Positions 28,696 through 37,503 of a stretch of 59,085 bases of DNA are shown one piece after another. Position numbers and translations under genes: made by a program. The number at the start of each line of letters is the position of its first letter. The first letter of the stretch is position 1. Source of the DNA: an uncultured Actinomycetes bacterium (lineage in GTDB: Bacteria; Actinomycetota; Acidimicrobiia; Acidimicrobiales; Microtrichaceae); contig CAIQNH010000221.1 in assembly GCA_903873135.1 (NCBI GenBank), positions 1-59,085 on the forward strand, written 5' to 3'. The notes below the pieces were generated by a model that saw nothing but the letters and a program-made list of their open reading frames with translations, did no database searches and was not told where the DNA came from.

Positions 28696-30099
28696 GTGTC
28701 GAGCGCCGTCGTCGTCGCCGTCGCTCCTGGATCCCCGGCGGAGCGTGCCGGAGTGCTGGTGGGGGACCAACTCCTGGCCATCTCCGGGCGTCCCGTCCGT
28801 GACGTGATCGAGTACCGGGTGCTCGGCGACGAGGCGGAGGTGGAGCTGGAGCTCGTCCGGAGCGGGTCCGGCATCACCGTCGAGGTCCGCAAGGACGCCG
28901 GGGTGCCCCTCGGACTCGAGGTCGACTCCCCGGTGTTCGACGGGGTCCGGACCTGCGACAACCACTGCGAGTTCTGCTTCATCCACCAGCTGCCACCGGG
29001 GATGCGTCGCAGCCTCTACCTGAAGGACGACGACTACCGGTTGTCGTTCCTCTACGGGAACTTCACCACGCTCACCCGGTTCACCGAGGCCGACCTGGAG
29101 CGGGTGCTCGTCGAGGGGTTGGCCCCGCTCTACGTCTCCATCCACGCCACGGATCCGCACCTGCGGACCGAACTGCTCCGCAACCGGCGTGGGGCGACCA
29201 GCCTGCGGTGGCTGCGGTCGCTGCTCGACGCCGGCGTCGAGGTGCACGGGCAGATCGTCGTGTGTCCAGGTCTCAACGACGGCGACGCCCTGGCGGGGAC
29301 GCTCTGCGGGATCCTCGAGGACTTCCCGGAGCTCGCGAGCGTCGCAGTCGTGCCGCTCGGGGTCTCGGACCACAACGACGAGCCCCGGATGCGACCCCAC
29401 ACCGTCGCAGAGGCCCGGGCGGTCGTCGACACCGTGACGGCGGCGAGGTCGGTGTTCACGGAGCTCCTCGGTCGCCCGGTCGTGGCCGCGGCCGACGAGT
29501 ACTACCTGCTGGCCGGTCGTCCCTTCCCGTCGGCCGAGGAGTACGGGTCGTTCGAGATGCACGAGGACGGCATCGGGATGGCCCGGGCGTTCGAGCTCGA
29601 GTTCACCGGGGCCACCGAGCAGGTCGTCGGCGTGCAGCCCGGGTTCTTCGCGTCGGTCGACGGGGCGCCGGCGGCGGGGTACCGGGCACCCCGTGGGGAG
29701 CCCGGCGCACTCGTGGGCGGAACGCTGGCGTCCGGCTCCGTCGGACCGTCGGGTCCACAGGTGGCGGCCGGTGCCGACGTGGCCGTCCTGACGGGGACCC
29801 TCGGCGCCCAGGTCCTCGAGCCCCTCCTGGCCGGGCTCGGCCGGAGCGACGTGCGGATCCTGCCGGTGCCGAACCGTTGGTTCGGCGGGAACATCGGGGT
29901 GACCGGCCTCATGGTGGGGGCCGACGTCGCCGCCGTCCTCCGGGACCAGCCGGAGGGTGACCGCTACCTGCTGCCCGACGTCTGCCTCTCCGGGGGCCGG
30001 TTCCTCGACGGCGTGGTCCCCGAGGAGCTGCCACGACCGGTCGAGGTCGTCCCGACCGACGGTCGGGCGCTCCGTGCGGCGCTGGAGGTGGGGCGGTGA
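28696..30099 (+). CDS. DUF512 protein: PDZ domain plus radical-SAM-like domain
   Basis: Predicted 467 aa. Residues about 1-65 form a PDZ domain (VAPGSPAERAGVLVGDQLLAI). A Cys triplet CDNHCEFCF (C-x3-C-x2-C, about 92-100) begins a radical-SAM-like barrel, with YLKDDDYRLSFLYGNF and HATDPHLRTELL following, and the DUF512 domain fills the C-terminal half (AADEYYLLAGRPFP, FGGNIGVTGLMVG). The biochemical role is not established. It overlaps der by 4 bp; association of this family with der is seen in distant phyla, which suggests a ribosome-assembly or translation link. Confidence 0.87.
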   Translation: MSSAVVVAVAPGSPAERAGVLVGDQLLAISGRPVRDVIEYRVLGDEAEVELELVRSGSGITVEVRKDAGVPLGLEVDSPVFDGVRTCDNHCEFCFIHQLPPGMRRSLYLKDDDYRLSFLYGNFTTLTRFTEADLERVLVEGLAPLYVSIHATDPHLRTELLRNRRGATSLRWLRSLLDAGVEVHGQIVVCPGLNDGDALAGTLCGILEDFPELASVAVVPLGVSDHNDEPRMRPHTVAEARAVVDTVTAARSVFTELLGRPVVAAADEYYLLAGRPFPSAEEYGSFEMHEDGIGMARAFELEFTGATEQVVGVQPGFFASVDGAPAAGYRAPRGEPGALVGGTLASGSVGPSGPQVAAGADVAVLTGTLGAQVLEPLLAGLGRSDVRILPVPNRWFGGNIGVTGLMVGADVAAVLRDQPEGDRYLLPDVCLSGGRFLDGVVPEELPRPVEVVPTDGRALRAALEVGR

Positions 30100-31427
30100 G
30101 CGACGTGCCCGTGGTCGTGATCGCCGGACGTCCCAACGTGGGCAAGTCCACGCTGTTGAACCGGATCGTCGGGGAGCGGGTGGCGATCGTCGAGGAGCGA
30201 CCCGGGGTGACGCGGGACCGGGTCGAGGTGGAGGCGGAGTGGACGGGTCGTCGGTTCCGGCTGGTGGACACGGGCGGATGGCTCACCGGCGGCAGCGACC
30301 TGGACCGCAAGGTCTCGGCGCAGTCGGTCGTCGCGGTCGACGAGGCGGACCTGGTGCTGTTCGTCGTCGACGCGATCCTCGGCGTGACGGAGGAGGACGC
30401 CGCCGTGGCCGACCTGCTGCGCCGGCGGGGCGTCCCGGTGGTGCTGGTCGCCAACAAGGTCGACGACGCCGTGCACGAGTCGGCGATCTGGGATCTCATG
30501 TCGCTCGGCCTCGGTGATCCGGTGCCGGTCTCCGCCCAGCACGGTCGGGGGAGTGGCGACCTGCTCGACCGTGTGGTCGCGGCGCTCCCTCCGGCGGACG
30601 AGGACCTCGACGGTGACGACGCACCGGTCGTCGAGGAACCGGCCGGATCCGACGACCGGACGGTCGCCGTGGCCCTGGTCGGACGCCCCAACGTGGGGAA
30701 GTCCACCCTGTTCAACCGTCTCATCGGCGAGGAGCGGTCGGTCGTCCACGACATGCCGGGGACGACCCGGGACTCGGTCGACACCGTGGTCGAGACGCCG
30801 TCGGGTCCCATCCGCTTCGTCGACACGGCCGGGATGCGGCGCCGGGCCCGGATCGACGAGGACACCGAGTACTTCTCGATGGTCCGCGCCCTGCGTTCGA
30901 TCGACGCCGCCGACGTCGCCCTACTGGTGATCGACTCGACCGAGGGGGTGACGCACCAGGACCAGCGGCTCGCCGAACGCATCGACGCAGCCGGCTGTCC
31001 GATCGTCGTCCTCCTCAACAAGTGGGACCTGCTCGACGCCGAGCGCCGGGAGGAGGTCCTGTACCAGATGGGTCAGCGGCTCCACTTCCTGGGTGACGCC
31101 CCGGTGCTTCGGATCTCGGCGCTGACCGGGCGGGGCGTGCACCGGCTCCTGCCGGCGCTCGGGGTGACGCTGGAGCAGTACCACACGCGGATTCCGACCC
31201 GGAAGGTCGTGGACGTGCTGCGTGCCGCCCAGCAGGCGCAGCCGGCCCCGCACGGCGCCCGTGTCCTCTACGCCACGCAGGGGGCCACGGACCCGCCGAC
31301 CTTCACGCTGTTCGCCAACAAGGAGCTCCCCGCGTCCTACCTCCGGTACCTCGAGCGGAGTCTGCGTGAGGCGTTCGACCTCGGGGCCGTGCCGGTGAAG
31401 CTGCGGGTGCGACGGCGGAGCGGGTGA
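30096..31427 (+). CDS. der: Ribosome-assembly GTPase Der (EngA)
   Basis: Predicted 443 aa with two tandem G domains and a C-terminal KH-like domain. GRPNVGKS occurs at about 11-18 and again at 196-203; DTGG and DTAGMRR are the G3 motifs, NKVD and NKWD the G4 motifs. The KH-like end is RVLYATQGATDPPTFTLFAN. Essential for 50S subunit maturation. GTGA overlap with DUF512. In mycobacteria der (Rv1713) ends the same conserved block. Confidence 0.96.
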   Translation: MSDVPVVVIAGRPNVGKSTLLNRIVGERVAIVEERPGVTRDRVEVEAEWTGRRFRLVDTGGWLTGGSDLDRKVSAQSVVAVDEADLVLFVVDAILGVTEEDAAVADLLRRRGVPVVLVANKVDDAVHESAIWDLMSLGLGDPVPVSAQHGRGSGDLLDRVVAALPPADEDLDGDDAPVVEEPAGSDDRTVAVALVGRPNVGKSTLFNRLIGEERSVVHDMPGTTRDSVDTVVETPSGPIRFVDTAGMRRRARIDEDTEYFSMVRALRSIDAADVALLVIDSTEGVTHQDQRLAERIDAAGCPIVVLLNKWDLLDAERREEVLYQMGQRLHFLGDAPVLRISALTGRGVHRLLPALGVTLEQYHTRIPTRKVVDVLRAAQQAQPAPHGARVLYATQGATDPPTFTLFANKELPASYLRYLERSLREAFDLGAVPVKLRVRRRSG

Positions 31428-31433
31428 GCCACC

Positions 31434-31439
31434 TAGGCT
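31434..31439 (+). promoter_or_regulatory. -10 element of the FKBP lipoprotein gene
   Basis: TAGGCT lies just after der. The transcript would have a leader of about 50 nt ending in CCAGGAGGAAC (31485-31495), four bases before ATG 31499. Confidence 0.5.
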
Positions 31440-31498
31440 CGGCTCCGCCGGGCCGGACGAGCGTCGCCCGGGTGGACGTGAGACCCAGGAGGAACCGC

Positions 31499-32050
31499 AT
31501 GTCAGTCCCGCAGGACCCCAGCCAGCGTCGGAGGCGCCCGCTCGTGGGTGGACTCGTGGTCGCCGCCCTCCTCGGGGGCGGATTCGCCGTGGTCGGCTGC
31601 GGCGGCGAAGATGCGGCGAAGGTCACGACGACCGTCTCACCCGGAGGCGGCGGTGAGGAGGGTTCGAGCGTGCTGCAGGAGATCGAGGCGAGGGGCAAGC
31701 CCCAGCTGGGTGCGACCGACGAGGTCCAGGAGCTCGTGGTCACCGACGAGGTGGAGGGGACCGGTGCCGAGGTGCAGCCCGGCGACACGGTGACCGCGCA
31801 CTACGTCGGGGTGCAGGCGGCCGACGGCGTGGAGTTCGACTCCTCCTGGAGCCGGGGCTCTCCGACGCAGTTCCCGCTGAACGGCGTCATCCAGGGGTGG
31901 AGCGAGGGTCTGGTGGGCATGAAGGAGGGCGGGCGTCGGACGCTCGTGATCCCCGCCGACATGGCCTACGGGAGCAACCCGCCCCCGGGCTCGGGGATCG
32001 CCCCGGGTGCGACCCTGGTGTTCACGGTCGACCTGGTCTCGGTCGACTGA
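31499..32050 (+). CDS. FKBP-type peptidyl-prolyl isomerase lipoprotein
   Basis: Predicted 183 aa. Lipoprotein signal: RRRR then hydrophobic LVGGLVVAALLGGGFAVVGC with the lipobox Cys at about 34, then a Gly/Ser/Thr linker. The FKBP domain (about 85-183) has VTAHYVGV, FDSSWSRG, VIQGWSEGLVGMKEGG and YGSNPPPGSGIAPGATLVFTV, covering the active-site Tyr, Phe, Trp and Ile positions. A folding helper for exported proteins. ATG chosen over upstream in-frame GTG 31424 because the AGGAGG Shine-Dalgarno is 6 nt before it and the lipoprotein n-region is then normal. Confidence 0.93.
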   Translation: MSVPQDPSQRRRRPLVGGLVVAALLGGGFAVVGCGGEDAAKVTTTVSPGGGGEEGSSVLQEIEARGKPQLGATDEVQELVVTDEVEGTGAEVQPGDTVTAHYVGVQAADGVEFDSSWSRGSPTQFPLNGVIQGWSEGLVGMKEGGRRTLVIPADMAYGSNPPPGSGIAPGATLVFTVDLVSVD

Positions 32051-32061
32051 GGCCCGCCGAG

Positions 32062-33603
32062 GTGGAGCCGCCCCGTCGTCTGCAGGGGGCGGTCGAGCGC
32101 GCCGTCGCCGGCAACCAGGAGGCGGGGGGAGCCAAGCTCGCCGCCCAGCACAAGCTCCCGGTGCGCGAGCGCATCGCCGTGCTGTGCGATCCGGATTCGT
32201 TCGTCGAGGACCAGCTGCTCGCCAACGCCCCGTACCGCGAGGGGATGGCCGAGGACCTGCCGGCCGACGGCGTCGTGACCGGGGTCGGGACGGTCGACGG
32301 TCGTCCCGTCTGCGTGGTGGCGAACGACCCGACCGTCAAGGCCGGGTCGTGGGGTGCCAGGACGGTCGAGAAGATCGTCCGTCTCACCGAGACGGCCATG
32401 CGCGACGTGCTCCCGATCGTGTGGCTGATCGACTCGGCCGGCGCGCGCATCACCGACCAGGTCGAGCTGTTCCCCGGACGGCGGGGTGCCGGGCGGATCT
32501 TCTACAACCAGGTGCGACTGTCGGGTCGGGTGCCCCAGGTCTGCTGCCTGTTCGGACCGTCGGCTGCGGGTGGCGCCTACATCCCGAGCTTCTGCGACCT
32601 CGTCGTCATGGTGGAGCGCAACGCCTCGATGTACCTCGGCTCTCCACGGATGGCCGAGATGGTGATCGGCGAGCACGTGACCCTCGAGGAGATGGGCGGT
32701 GCCCGCATGCACGCCACGGTCTCCGGTTGCGGCGACAACCTGGCCACCGACGACGAGGACGCCATCGCCCAGGCCCGCGCCTACCTGACCTACCTCCCGA
32801 CGAGGTGGTCCGACCCGCTGCCGACCTACGCCGTCCGTCCTCCGACCCGGCCGTTGCACGCCGGGATCGTCCCCGAGGAGGACGCCCGGGGCTACGACGT
32901 CCACGAGGTCGTCGACGGGCTCCTCGACGGCGAGTCGTTCTTCGAGATCAAGCCGTTGTTCGCCCCGGAGCTGGTCGTGGGGCTCGGTCTCCTCGAGGGT
33001 CGCCCCGTCGGAGTGGTCGCCAACAACCCGATGCACAAGGGTGGCGTCCTCTTCGGCGACTCCGCCGACAAGGCGGCCCGGTTCATCTGGCTGTGCGACG
33101 CCTTCGGCGTCCCGCTCGTGTTCCTCGCCGACGTGCCGGGATTCATGATCGGCAGCCAGGTCGAGCGCGAGGGGATCATCCGACACGGGGCCAAGATGAT
33201 CACGGCGGTGTCCGAGGCCACGGTGCCGAAGGTGTCGGTGGTCCTGCGCAAGGCCTACGGCGCGGGCCTGTACGCCATGTCGGGGCCGGCGTTCGACCCG
33301 GTGGCCACGCTCGCGCTCCCGACCGCCAAGATCGCCGTCATGGGGCCCGAGGCCGCGGTGAACGCCGTGTTCGCCAACCGCATCGCCGCGATCGAGGATC
33401 CGGCGGAGCGGGAGGCGTTCGTGGCCGAGCAGCGGCGGATCTACGAGGAGGACGTCGACCTGCTCCGGCTCGCCTCGGAGCTCGTCGTCGACGCCGTGGT
33501 GGAGTTCGAGGAACTGCGCGAGCAGGTGGCACGCCGGATCGAGCGGGCGGCCGACCGGGACCGGCACTTCTCCGACCGTCGACACGGCGTCCCGCCGGTG
33601 TGA
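32062..33603 (+). CDS. Acyl-CoA carboxylase beta (carboxyltransferase) subunit
   Basis: Predicted 513 aa, biotin-dependent carboxyltransferase of the AccD/PccB/MccB family. N-domain LIDSAGARITDQ and FGPSAAGGAYIPSFCD form one oxyanion pocket, and C-domain DVPGFMIGSQVEREGIIRHG with VLRKAYGAGLYAMSG the other. The PSAAGGAY and GAGLYAM motifs are intact, so it should be active. Substrate (acetyl-, propionyl-, methylcrotonyl- or long-chain acyl-CoA) cannot be fixed; the alpha subunit with biotin carboxylase is not in the window. GTG 32062 is the first plausible start, 11 bp after the FKBP gene; a TTG or other start a few codons away is possible. Confidence 0.9.
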   Translation: MEPPRRLQGAVERAVAGNQEAGGAKLAAQHKLPVRERIAVLCDPDSFVEDQLLANAPYREGMAEDLPADGVVTGVGTVDGRPVCVVANDPTVKAGSWGARTVEKIVRLTETAMRDVLPIVWLIDSAGARITDQVELFPGRRGAGRIFYNQVRLSGRVPQVCCLFGPSAAGGAYIPSFCDLVVMVERNASMYLGSPRMAEMVIGEHVTLEEMGGARMHATVSGCGDNLATDDEDAIAQARAYLTYLPTRWSDPLPTYAVRPPTRPLHAGIVPEEDARGYDVHEVVDGLLDGESFFEIKPLFAPELVVGLGLLEGRPVGVVANNPMHKGGVLFGDSADKAARFIWLCDAFGVPLVFLADVPGFMIGSQVEREGIIRHGAKMITAVSEATVPKVSVVLRKAYGAGLYAMSGPAFDPVATLALPTAKIAVMGPEAAVNAVFANRIAAIEDPAEREAFVAEQRRIYEEDVDLLRLASELVVDAVVEFEELREQVARRIERAADRDRHFSDRRHGVPPV

Positions 33604-33624
33604 CCAGCACTGCGAGGTCGGACC

Positions 33625-33867
33625 GTGCCGTGGTGTGAGGACTGCAGTCGCTTCTACACGCCGTCGACCCTCACGGCGGGTGGCGACTGTCCGCAGGGGC
33701 ACCACGTGGCCGACCCTCCGGCCGGCCTGACCCAGTCCGCCGAGGAACCCGACGGAGCAGCGGAGACCCCGCTCCGGGTGCCGTGGCACTTCTGGCTGCT
33801 GGTGGCCGCGCTCGTGGCGTACCTGGGTTGGCGGCTCGTGCAGGGGGTCCAGTGGGTGCTGGGGTGA
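33625..33867 (+). CDS. Small zinc-ribbon membrane protein
   Basis: Predicted 80 aa. The N-terminus has CEDC (residues 4-7) and CPQGHH about 22 residues in, a plausible half zinc-ribbon (C-x2-C ... C-x3-H or H). A flexible acidic linker is followed by one transmembrane helix (FWLLVAALVAYLGWRLV, about 56-72). GAGG lies about 8 nt before the GTG. It follows the carboxylase gene by 21 bp. No known function. Confidence 0.72.
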   Translation: MPWCEDCSRFYTPSTLTAGGDCPQGHHVADPPAGLTQSAEEPDGAAETPLRVPWHFWLLVAALVAYLGWRLVQGVQWVLG

Positions 33868-33875
33868 TCGCCGAC

Positions 33876-33881
33876 TAGGGT
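33876..33881 (+). promoter_or_regulatory. -10 element of tRNA-Pro
   Basis: TAGGGT ends 9 nt before the first base of the tRNA, so the primary transcript would carry only two or three extra 5' bases. Confidence 0.5.
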
Positions 33882-33890
33882 GACCCGCTC

Positions 33891-33965
33891 CGGGCTGTGG
33901 CGCAGTTTGGTTAGCGCGCTTGACTGGGGGTCAAGAGGTCGGGAGTTCAAATCTCCCCAGCCCGA
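33891..33965 (+). tRNA. tRNA-Pro (GGG anticodon)
   Basis: A 75-nt cloverleaf: acceptor CGGGCTG pairs with CAGCCCG, D-arm GCGC/GCGC, anticodon arm CTTGA-CTGGGGG-TCAAG with anticodon GGG (reads CCC and CCT proline codons), T-arm GGGAG/CTCCC with TTCAAAT loop, and discriminator A. The 3' CCA is not encoded, so it must be added. Confidence 0.96.
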
Positions 33966-33978
33966 CTGATCGGACCGG

Positions 33979-34007
33979 CGCTCGTCCACCGTGGGTGGTG
34001 GCGAGCG
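33979..34007 (+). terminator. Hairpin terminator after tRNA-Pro
   Basis: CGCTCG-T-CCACC pairs with GGTGG-CGAGCG around the loop GTGGGT: 11 bp with one bulged T, beginning 14 nt after the tRNA. No T-tract. It ends 10 nt before the -10 of the next gene. Confidence 0.65.
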
Positions 34008-34016
34008 GACCGCCGG

Positions 34017-34022
34017 TAGCAT
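34017..34022 (+). promoter_or_regulatory. -10 element of the GGDEF-EAL gene
   Basis: TAGCAT lies 7 nt before GTG 34030. The ATG formed at 34021 overlaps this element, so if the -10 is real the GTG is the true start. Confidence 0.5.
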
Positions 34023-34029
34023 GACCTCG

Positions 34030-36450
34030 GTGAGGACGTCCGGGGCAGAGGTCGGCCACGTCGAGTGGCCGGTGGGGGACCGTCGAGCTCGACGGGTGTC
34101 CCGGTACCTGGTCCTCGTCGTCGGAGCGGTGGTGGTGGCCTGGGAGGTCGCGGTCGTCGCGGTCCCCGTCGAGGGTGGCGCGCTCCTCGACTTCGACCCG
34201 CTGAACCTGCTCCTGATCGTCACGGTGCTCGGGGTGACCATCGCGACGGCACGTCGGTCGCCGCGTGACAGTCGTCGTGCCTGGTACGTCCTCGCTGCGG
34301 TCGTCGCCAGCGGGGCTGGCGGCGACCTGGTCTACTCGGCGCTCGACGCCGTGGGTGCCGCCCCCACGGTCTCGTTCGCCGACCTGATCTACCTGGCCGG
34401 CTACCCGGTGCTCCTGGTCGCGCTGTGGTGGGTCGCCCGGTGTCGCGGCGGCAACGCAGGCGTGCAGGCGACCTTCGACGGACTGCTGCTCGCGGCCGGG
34501 CTGCTCCTGCTCGTCTGGGAGCTCCTGACCTCGGCGCTGGGCATCGAGGACATCGCCGGGAGTCTCGACACCGTGATCCTGGTGGCGTACCCCTTCCTGG
34601 ACCTCCTGCTCCTCGGAGCGGCCGTCGGGGTGGTCCTCTCGTCCCGGCGACTCGACGCCGCCGTGGTCTGGATCTGCGGGTACCTGGTGATCGTGATCGT
34701 CGGCGACGTCGTGTTCCTCGTCGGCTCCGTCAGGGACGAGTCGCTCACCGGCTGGTCCACGGTCCTCTACGCGCTGGCGTTCGTGTGCCTGGGCCTGTCG
34801 GCGTCCTCCCGGGACGCCACCTCGCTCGCCAGCCCCTCGGCGGATCCCGTGCGGATCGGCAGGACCCGCTACCTCCTGCTCGGGGCCTCGATGGCCGCCC
34901 CGGCCATCACCGCCGGCATCGTGCTCGCCCGGGGGCAGGCGGTGTCGGTCCCGGTCCTGCTCGGCTCGACGGCGGTGATCGCACTGCTGGTCTCGTGGCG
35001 GGTCGCCGACGCCCTCCGCAGCGAGCGGGACGCCCGGCTCGCCAGCGAACGGGCGCACCTCGAACTCTGGGAGCAGTCCCGTCACGACCCGCTCACGGGG
35101 CTGGGCAACCGGCTGGCACTGCTGGAGGATCTCCGCGTCGCCGAGCGTGACGTGGCCGTGCTGTTCGTGGACCTCGACCGGTTCAAGCAGGTGAACGACA
35201 CCTCCGGACACGCTGCCGGTGACCTGGTGCTCTGCGAGGTGACCGAACGGCTCTGCGGAGCGCTCGAGGACGGGGAGCGGGTCTACCGCCTGAGCGGCGA
35301 CGAGTTCGTCGTGGTGCGTCAGCTCACCACCCAGGCCACCGACGATCCGAAGGACCCGCGGTCGGCCGGACACCGCCCCGGAGTCGGCCTCGCCGCAGCC
35401 CGCGCCTCCGACGAGGTCGAGGGCCGCGGCAGGGTGTTCGTCGACGTCCTCGGACGTCCGTACTTCCCCTCGGGGATGGAGTGGCACCTCACGGCCAGCG
35501 TCGGCTGCGCCATCTCGACGGTCGCCTCCCGGCTCGTCGAGGCGCCGGAGTCGGTGCTGCAGCGTGCCGACATCGCCATGTACCAGTCGAAGCGTCAGCA
35601 GCACGGGGCGGTCCGGGTCTTCGACGGCGACATGCAGCGGGCGCTCGACGAGCGGCACGAGACCGAGCTGGAGCTCCGGCGCGCCGTCACCTCGTCGGGG
35701 TTCGTCCCGGCGTTCCAACCCATCGTCGACCTGCACGACGGCACCATCGTCGGCTTCGAGGCGCTCGCCCGGTGGGCGCGCTCCGACGGGTCCGTCGTCC
35801 CTGCGGGAGCGTTCATCGACGTGGCCGAGCGGGCCGGCATCCTCCCCGACATCCAGGCGCAGGTGGTGGACAAGGCGCTGACGTTCCTCTGGAACTGGCA
35901 GCGCAGCGCACCGGAGCGGCGCGGCGCCTACCTGTCGGTCAACGCCTCGGCCACCGAACTGGTCGTACCCGGGTACGTCGAGGCCCTCCTCGGTCGACTC
36001 GCCGGGGCCGGGGTCGGGCCCGAGTCGATCGTGGTGGAGCTGACCGAGGGAGCGCTGGTCGCTGCGCCCGAGGTGGTCGCCGCCCGTCTGAACCACCTGC
36101 GGCGGCTCGGGTTCCGGGTCGCGCTGGACGACTTCGGCACGGGTTTCTCCTCGTTGTCGCACCTGCTCGACTTCTCGGTCGACGTCGTGAAGATCGACCG
36201 GAGCTTCGTGTCCCAGCTCACGCCCGAGCTGGGACCGAACAGCGTCGTGGCCGCCACCTACCGGATGGCCGAGACCCTGGGGCTCGACGTCGTCGCCGAG
36301 GGGGTCGAGACGACCGAGCAGCTGACGCTGCTCCGCCGGATCGGGGTGTCGGGGGCGCAGGGGTTCCTGCTCGCACGGCCGGTGCTCGCCGACGAGGCCC
36401 TGGGATTCCCGACCCGGCTGACACTCCCGAGACCCGCGCCGGTCGACTGA
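34030..36450 (+). CDS. Membrane GGDEF-EAL cyclic-di-GMP protein
   Basis: Predicted 806 aa (in-frame ATG 34021 would add 3). About eight or nine membrane helices fill residues 20-335. The GGDEF domain follows HDPLTGLGNRLAL, has VLFVDLDRFKQVND, and the signature SGDEF at about 422-426; there is no RxxD inhibitory site before it and a roughly 40-residue insertion (Asp/Arg/Gly-rich) follows. The EAL domain has E577-A-L, VNASATEL, VELTEGAL, DDFGTGFSSLSHL, KIDRSFV, AEGVET and QGFLLARP, so all metal and catalytic positions look intact. Probably a phosphodiesterase with possible residual cyclase activity or GTP regulation. Confidence 0.92.
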   Translation: MRTSGAEVGHVEWPVGDRRARRVSRYLVLVVGAVVVAWEVAVVAVPVEGGALLDFDPLNLLLIVTVLGVTIATARRSPRDSRRAWYVLAAVVASGAGGDLVYSALDAVGAAPTVSFADLIYLAGYPVLLVALWWVARCRGGNAGVQATFDGLLLAAGLLLLVWELLTSALGIEDIAGSLDTVILVAYPFLDLLLLGAAVGVVLSSRRLDAAVVWICGYLVIVIVGDVVFLVGSVRDESLTGWSTVLYALAFVCLGLSASSRDATSLASPSADPVRIGRTRYLLLGASMAAPAITAGIVLARGQAVSVPVLLGSTAVIALLVSWRVADALRSERDARLASERAHLELWEQSRHDPLTGLGNRLALLEDLRVAERDVAVLFVDLDRFKQVNDTSGHAAGDLVLCEVTERLCGALEDGERVYRLSGDEFVVVRQLTTQATDDPKDPRSAGHRPGVGLAAARASDEVEGRGRVFVDVLGRPYFPSGMEWHLTASVGCAISTVASRLVEAPESVLQRADIAMYQSKRQQHGAVRVFDGDMQRALDERHETELELRRAVTSSGFVPAFQPIVDLHDGTIVGFEALARWARSDGSVVPAGAFIDVAERAGILPDIQAQVVDKALTFLWNWQRSAPERRGAYLSVNASATELVVPGYVEALLGRLAGAGVGPESIVVELTEGALVAAPEVVAARLNHLRRLGFRVALDDFGTGFSSLSHLLDFSVDVVKIDRSFVSQLTPELGPNSVVAATYRMAETLGLDVVAEGVETTEQLTLLRRIGVSGAQGFLLARPVLADEALGFPTRLTLPRPAPVD

Positions 36451-36459
36451 CGTCGTCGG

Positions 36460-37503
36460 CTACGTCGTCGGGGTCCGGTGGCGCTGGAAGAACGCCCACG
36501 CCAGCTCGTTGGCGTCGATCGACGTCGTCGTCCGCCCGATGACGGAGGCGAGCGACGCGGACATCTCGCTGCCCGGCCAGGAGTGGCCGCCGCCCTCGAC
36601 GACGTACGAGACCACCTCGGCGTCCTGAGGGCAGGTGTAGGAGCGACGGAGGACGTCGGGGGCGACCCGATCGTCCGTGGGCGCCGCCTCGCAGCCGTTC
36701 CTGGCCGCCCACGCCGCCGCGGCTGCCGGGATGCCCGCGCCGTCGAGATCGGCGACGTAGCCCTCGGGCATCGACGGGGAGCCGCCCTCGAGGGCGGTCC
36801 CCAGGTCGCCGACGCCGCCGTTGAACAGGAGGATCGCGTCGTCGGTCCCGTGGAAGCTGATCACCGGCACCGCCCGGTCGGGTGCGCACGCAGGTGGGTC
36901 GGTGAGTCCGGCGACGGTGGCGATGGCGGCGATCCGGTCGCTCGATGCGCACGCCAGGGTGGAGCTGAGCATGGCGCCGTTGGACAGCCCGATGGCGTAG
37001 ACACGACGGAGGTCCACGCAGTCACGGAGCCCGATCTCGTCGATCAACGCGTCGACGAAACGCAGGTCAGGGTTGGACGCGTCGGTCGACACCCCCCAGG
37101 CGACGGGCTCGCCCGTCCCGCTCGGGGTGGCCAGGGCGAACCCCTCCCTGGTGGCGAGTGCGTCGAGCCGTGACACGACCCGGTGGAGGTCGGCGCCCTC
37201 AGCGAGGCCGTGGAAGTCGATCACCAGGGGCGCCGGGCCGTCGCCCGGTGCGCGCTCCGGGCCGAGGTACAGGTAGGTCCGCTCGGTGCCGTCGACGACC
37301 AGCGTCCGCGGCTCGTCGACCGGGCCACCGGCGACGTCGCTCGAGCACCCGGCGGACGGTGCGGGGACGTCGGACGCGGCCTCGGTGGTCGTCGTCGCCG
37401 GAGTGCTCGACGTCGGGGCGGCGTCGCCACCGCCGCCGCAGGCGCCGAGGACCACCAGCACCACGGTGGTCGCAGCCACACGGATCGTTGCGGACCTCTC
37501 CAC
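36460..37503 (-). CDS. Lipoprotein esterase of the PHB-depolymerase/LpqC type
   Basis: Predicted 347 aa. Signal VAATTVVLVVLGAC with lipobox Cys at about 22, then a Gly/Thr/Pro linker. Alpha/beta hydrolase core: LVIDFHGLAEG oxyanion, YAIGLSNGAM nucleophile elbow (GLSNG), ISFHGTDDAI with the probable Asp, and GGGHSWPGSEM with the His. Several cysteines may pair in the exported fold. Family members cleave polyhydroxyalkanoate or feruloyl/acetyl esters; the substrate is unknown. GGAGGAGGG (37509-37517, minus strand) gives a strong Shine-Dalgarno. Convergent with the GGDEF-EAL gene with a 9-bp gap. Confidence 0.87.
   Translation of the reverse strand: MERSATIRVAATTVVLVVLGACGGGGDAAPTSSTPATTTTEAASDVPAPSAGCSSDVAGGPVDEPRTLVVDGTERTYLYLGPERAPGDGPAPLVIDFHGLAEGADLHRVVSRLDALATREGFALATPSGTGEPVAWGVSTDASNPDLRFVDALIDEIGLRDCVDLRRVYAIGLSNGAMLSSTLACASSDRIAAIATVAGLTDPPACAPDRAVPVISFHGTDDAILLFNGGVGDLGTALEGGSPSMPEGYVADLDGAGIPAAAAAWAARNGCEAAPTDDRVAPDVLRRSYTCPQDAEVVSYVVEGGGHSWPGSEMSASLASVIGRTTTSIDANELAWAFFQRHRTPTT

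Noticed and set aside
31424-31498. Longer N-terminus for the FKBP lipoprotein from a GTG overlapping der
   Set aside because: A -10 element and an excellent Shine-Dalgarno point to ATG 31499, and the lipoprotein signal is normal only from there.
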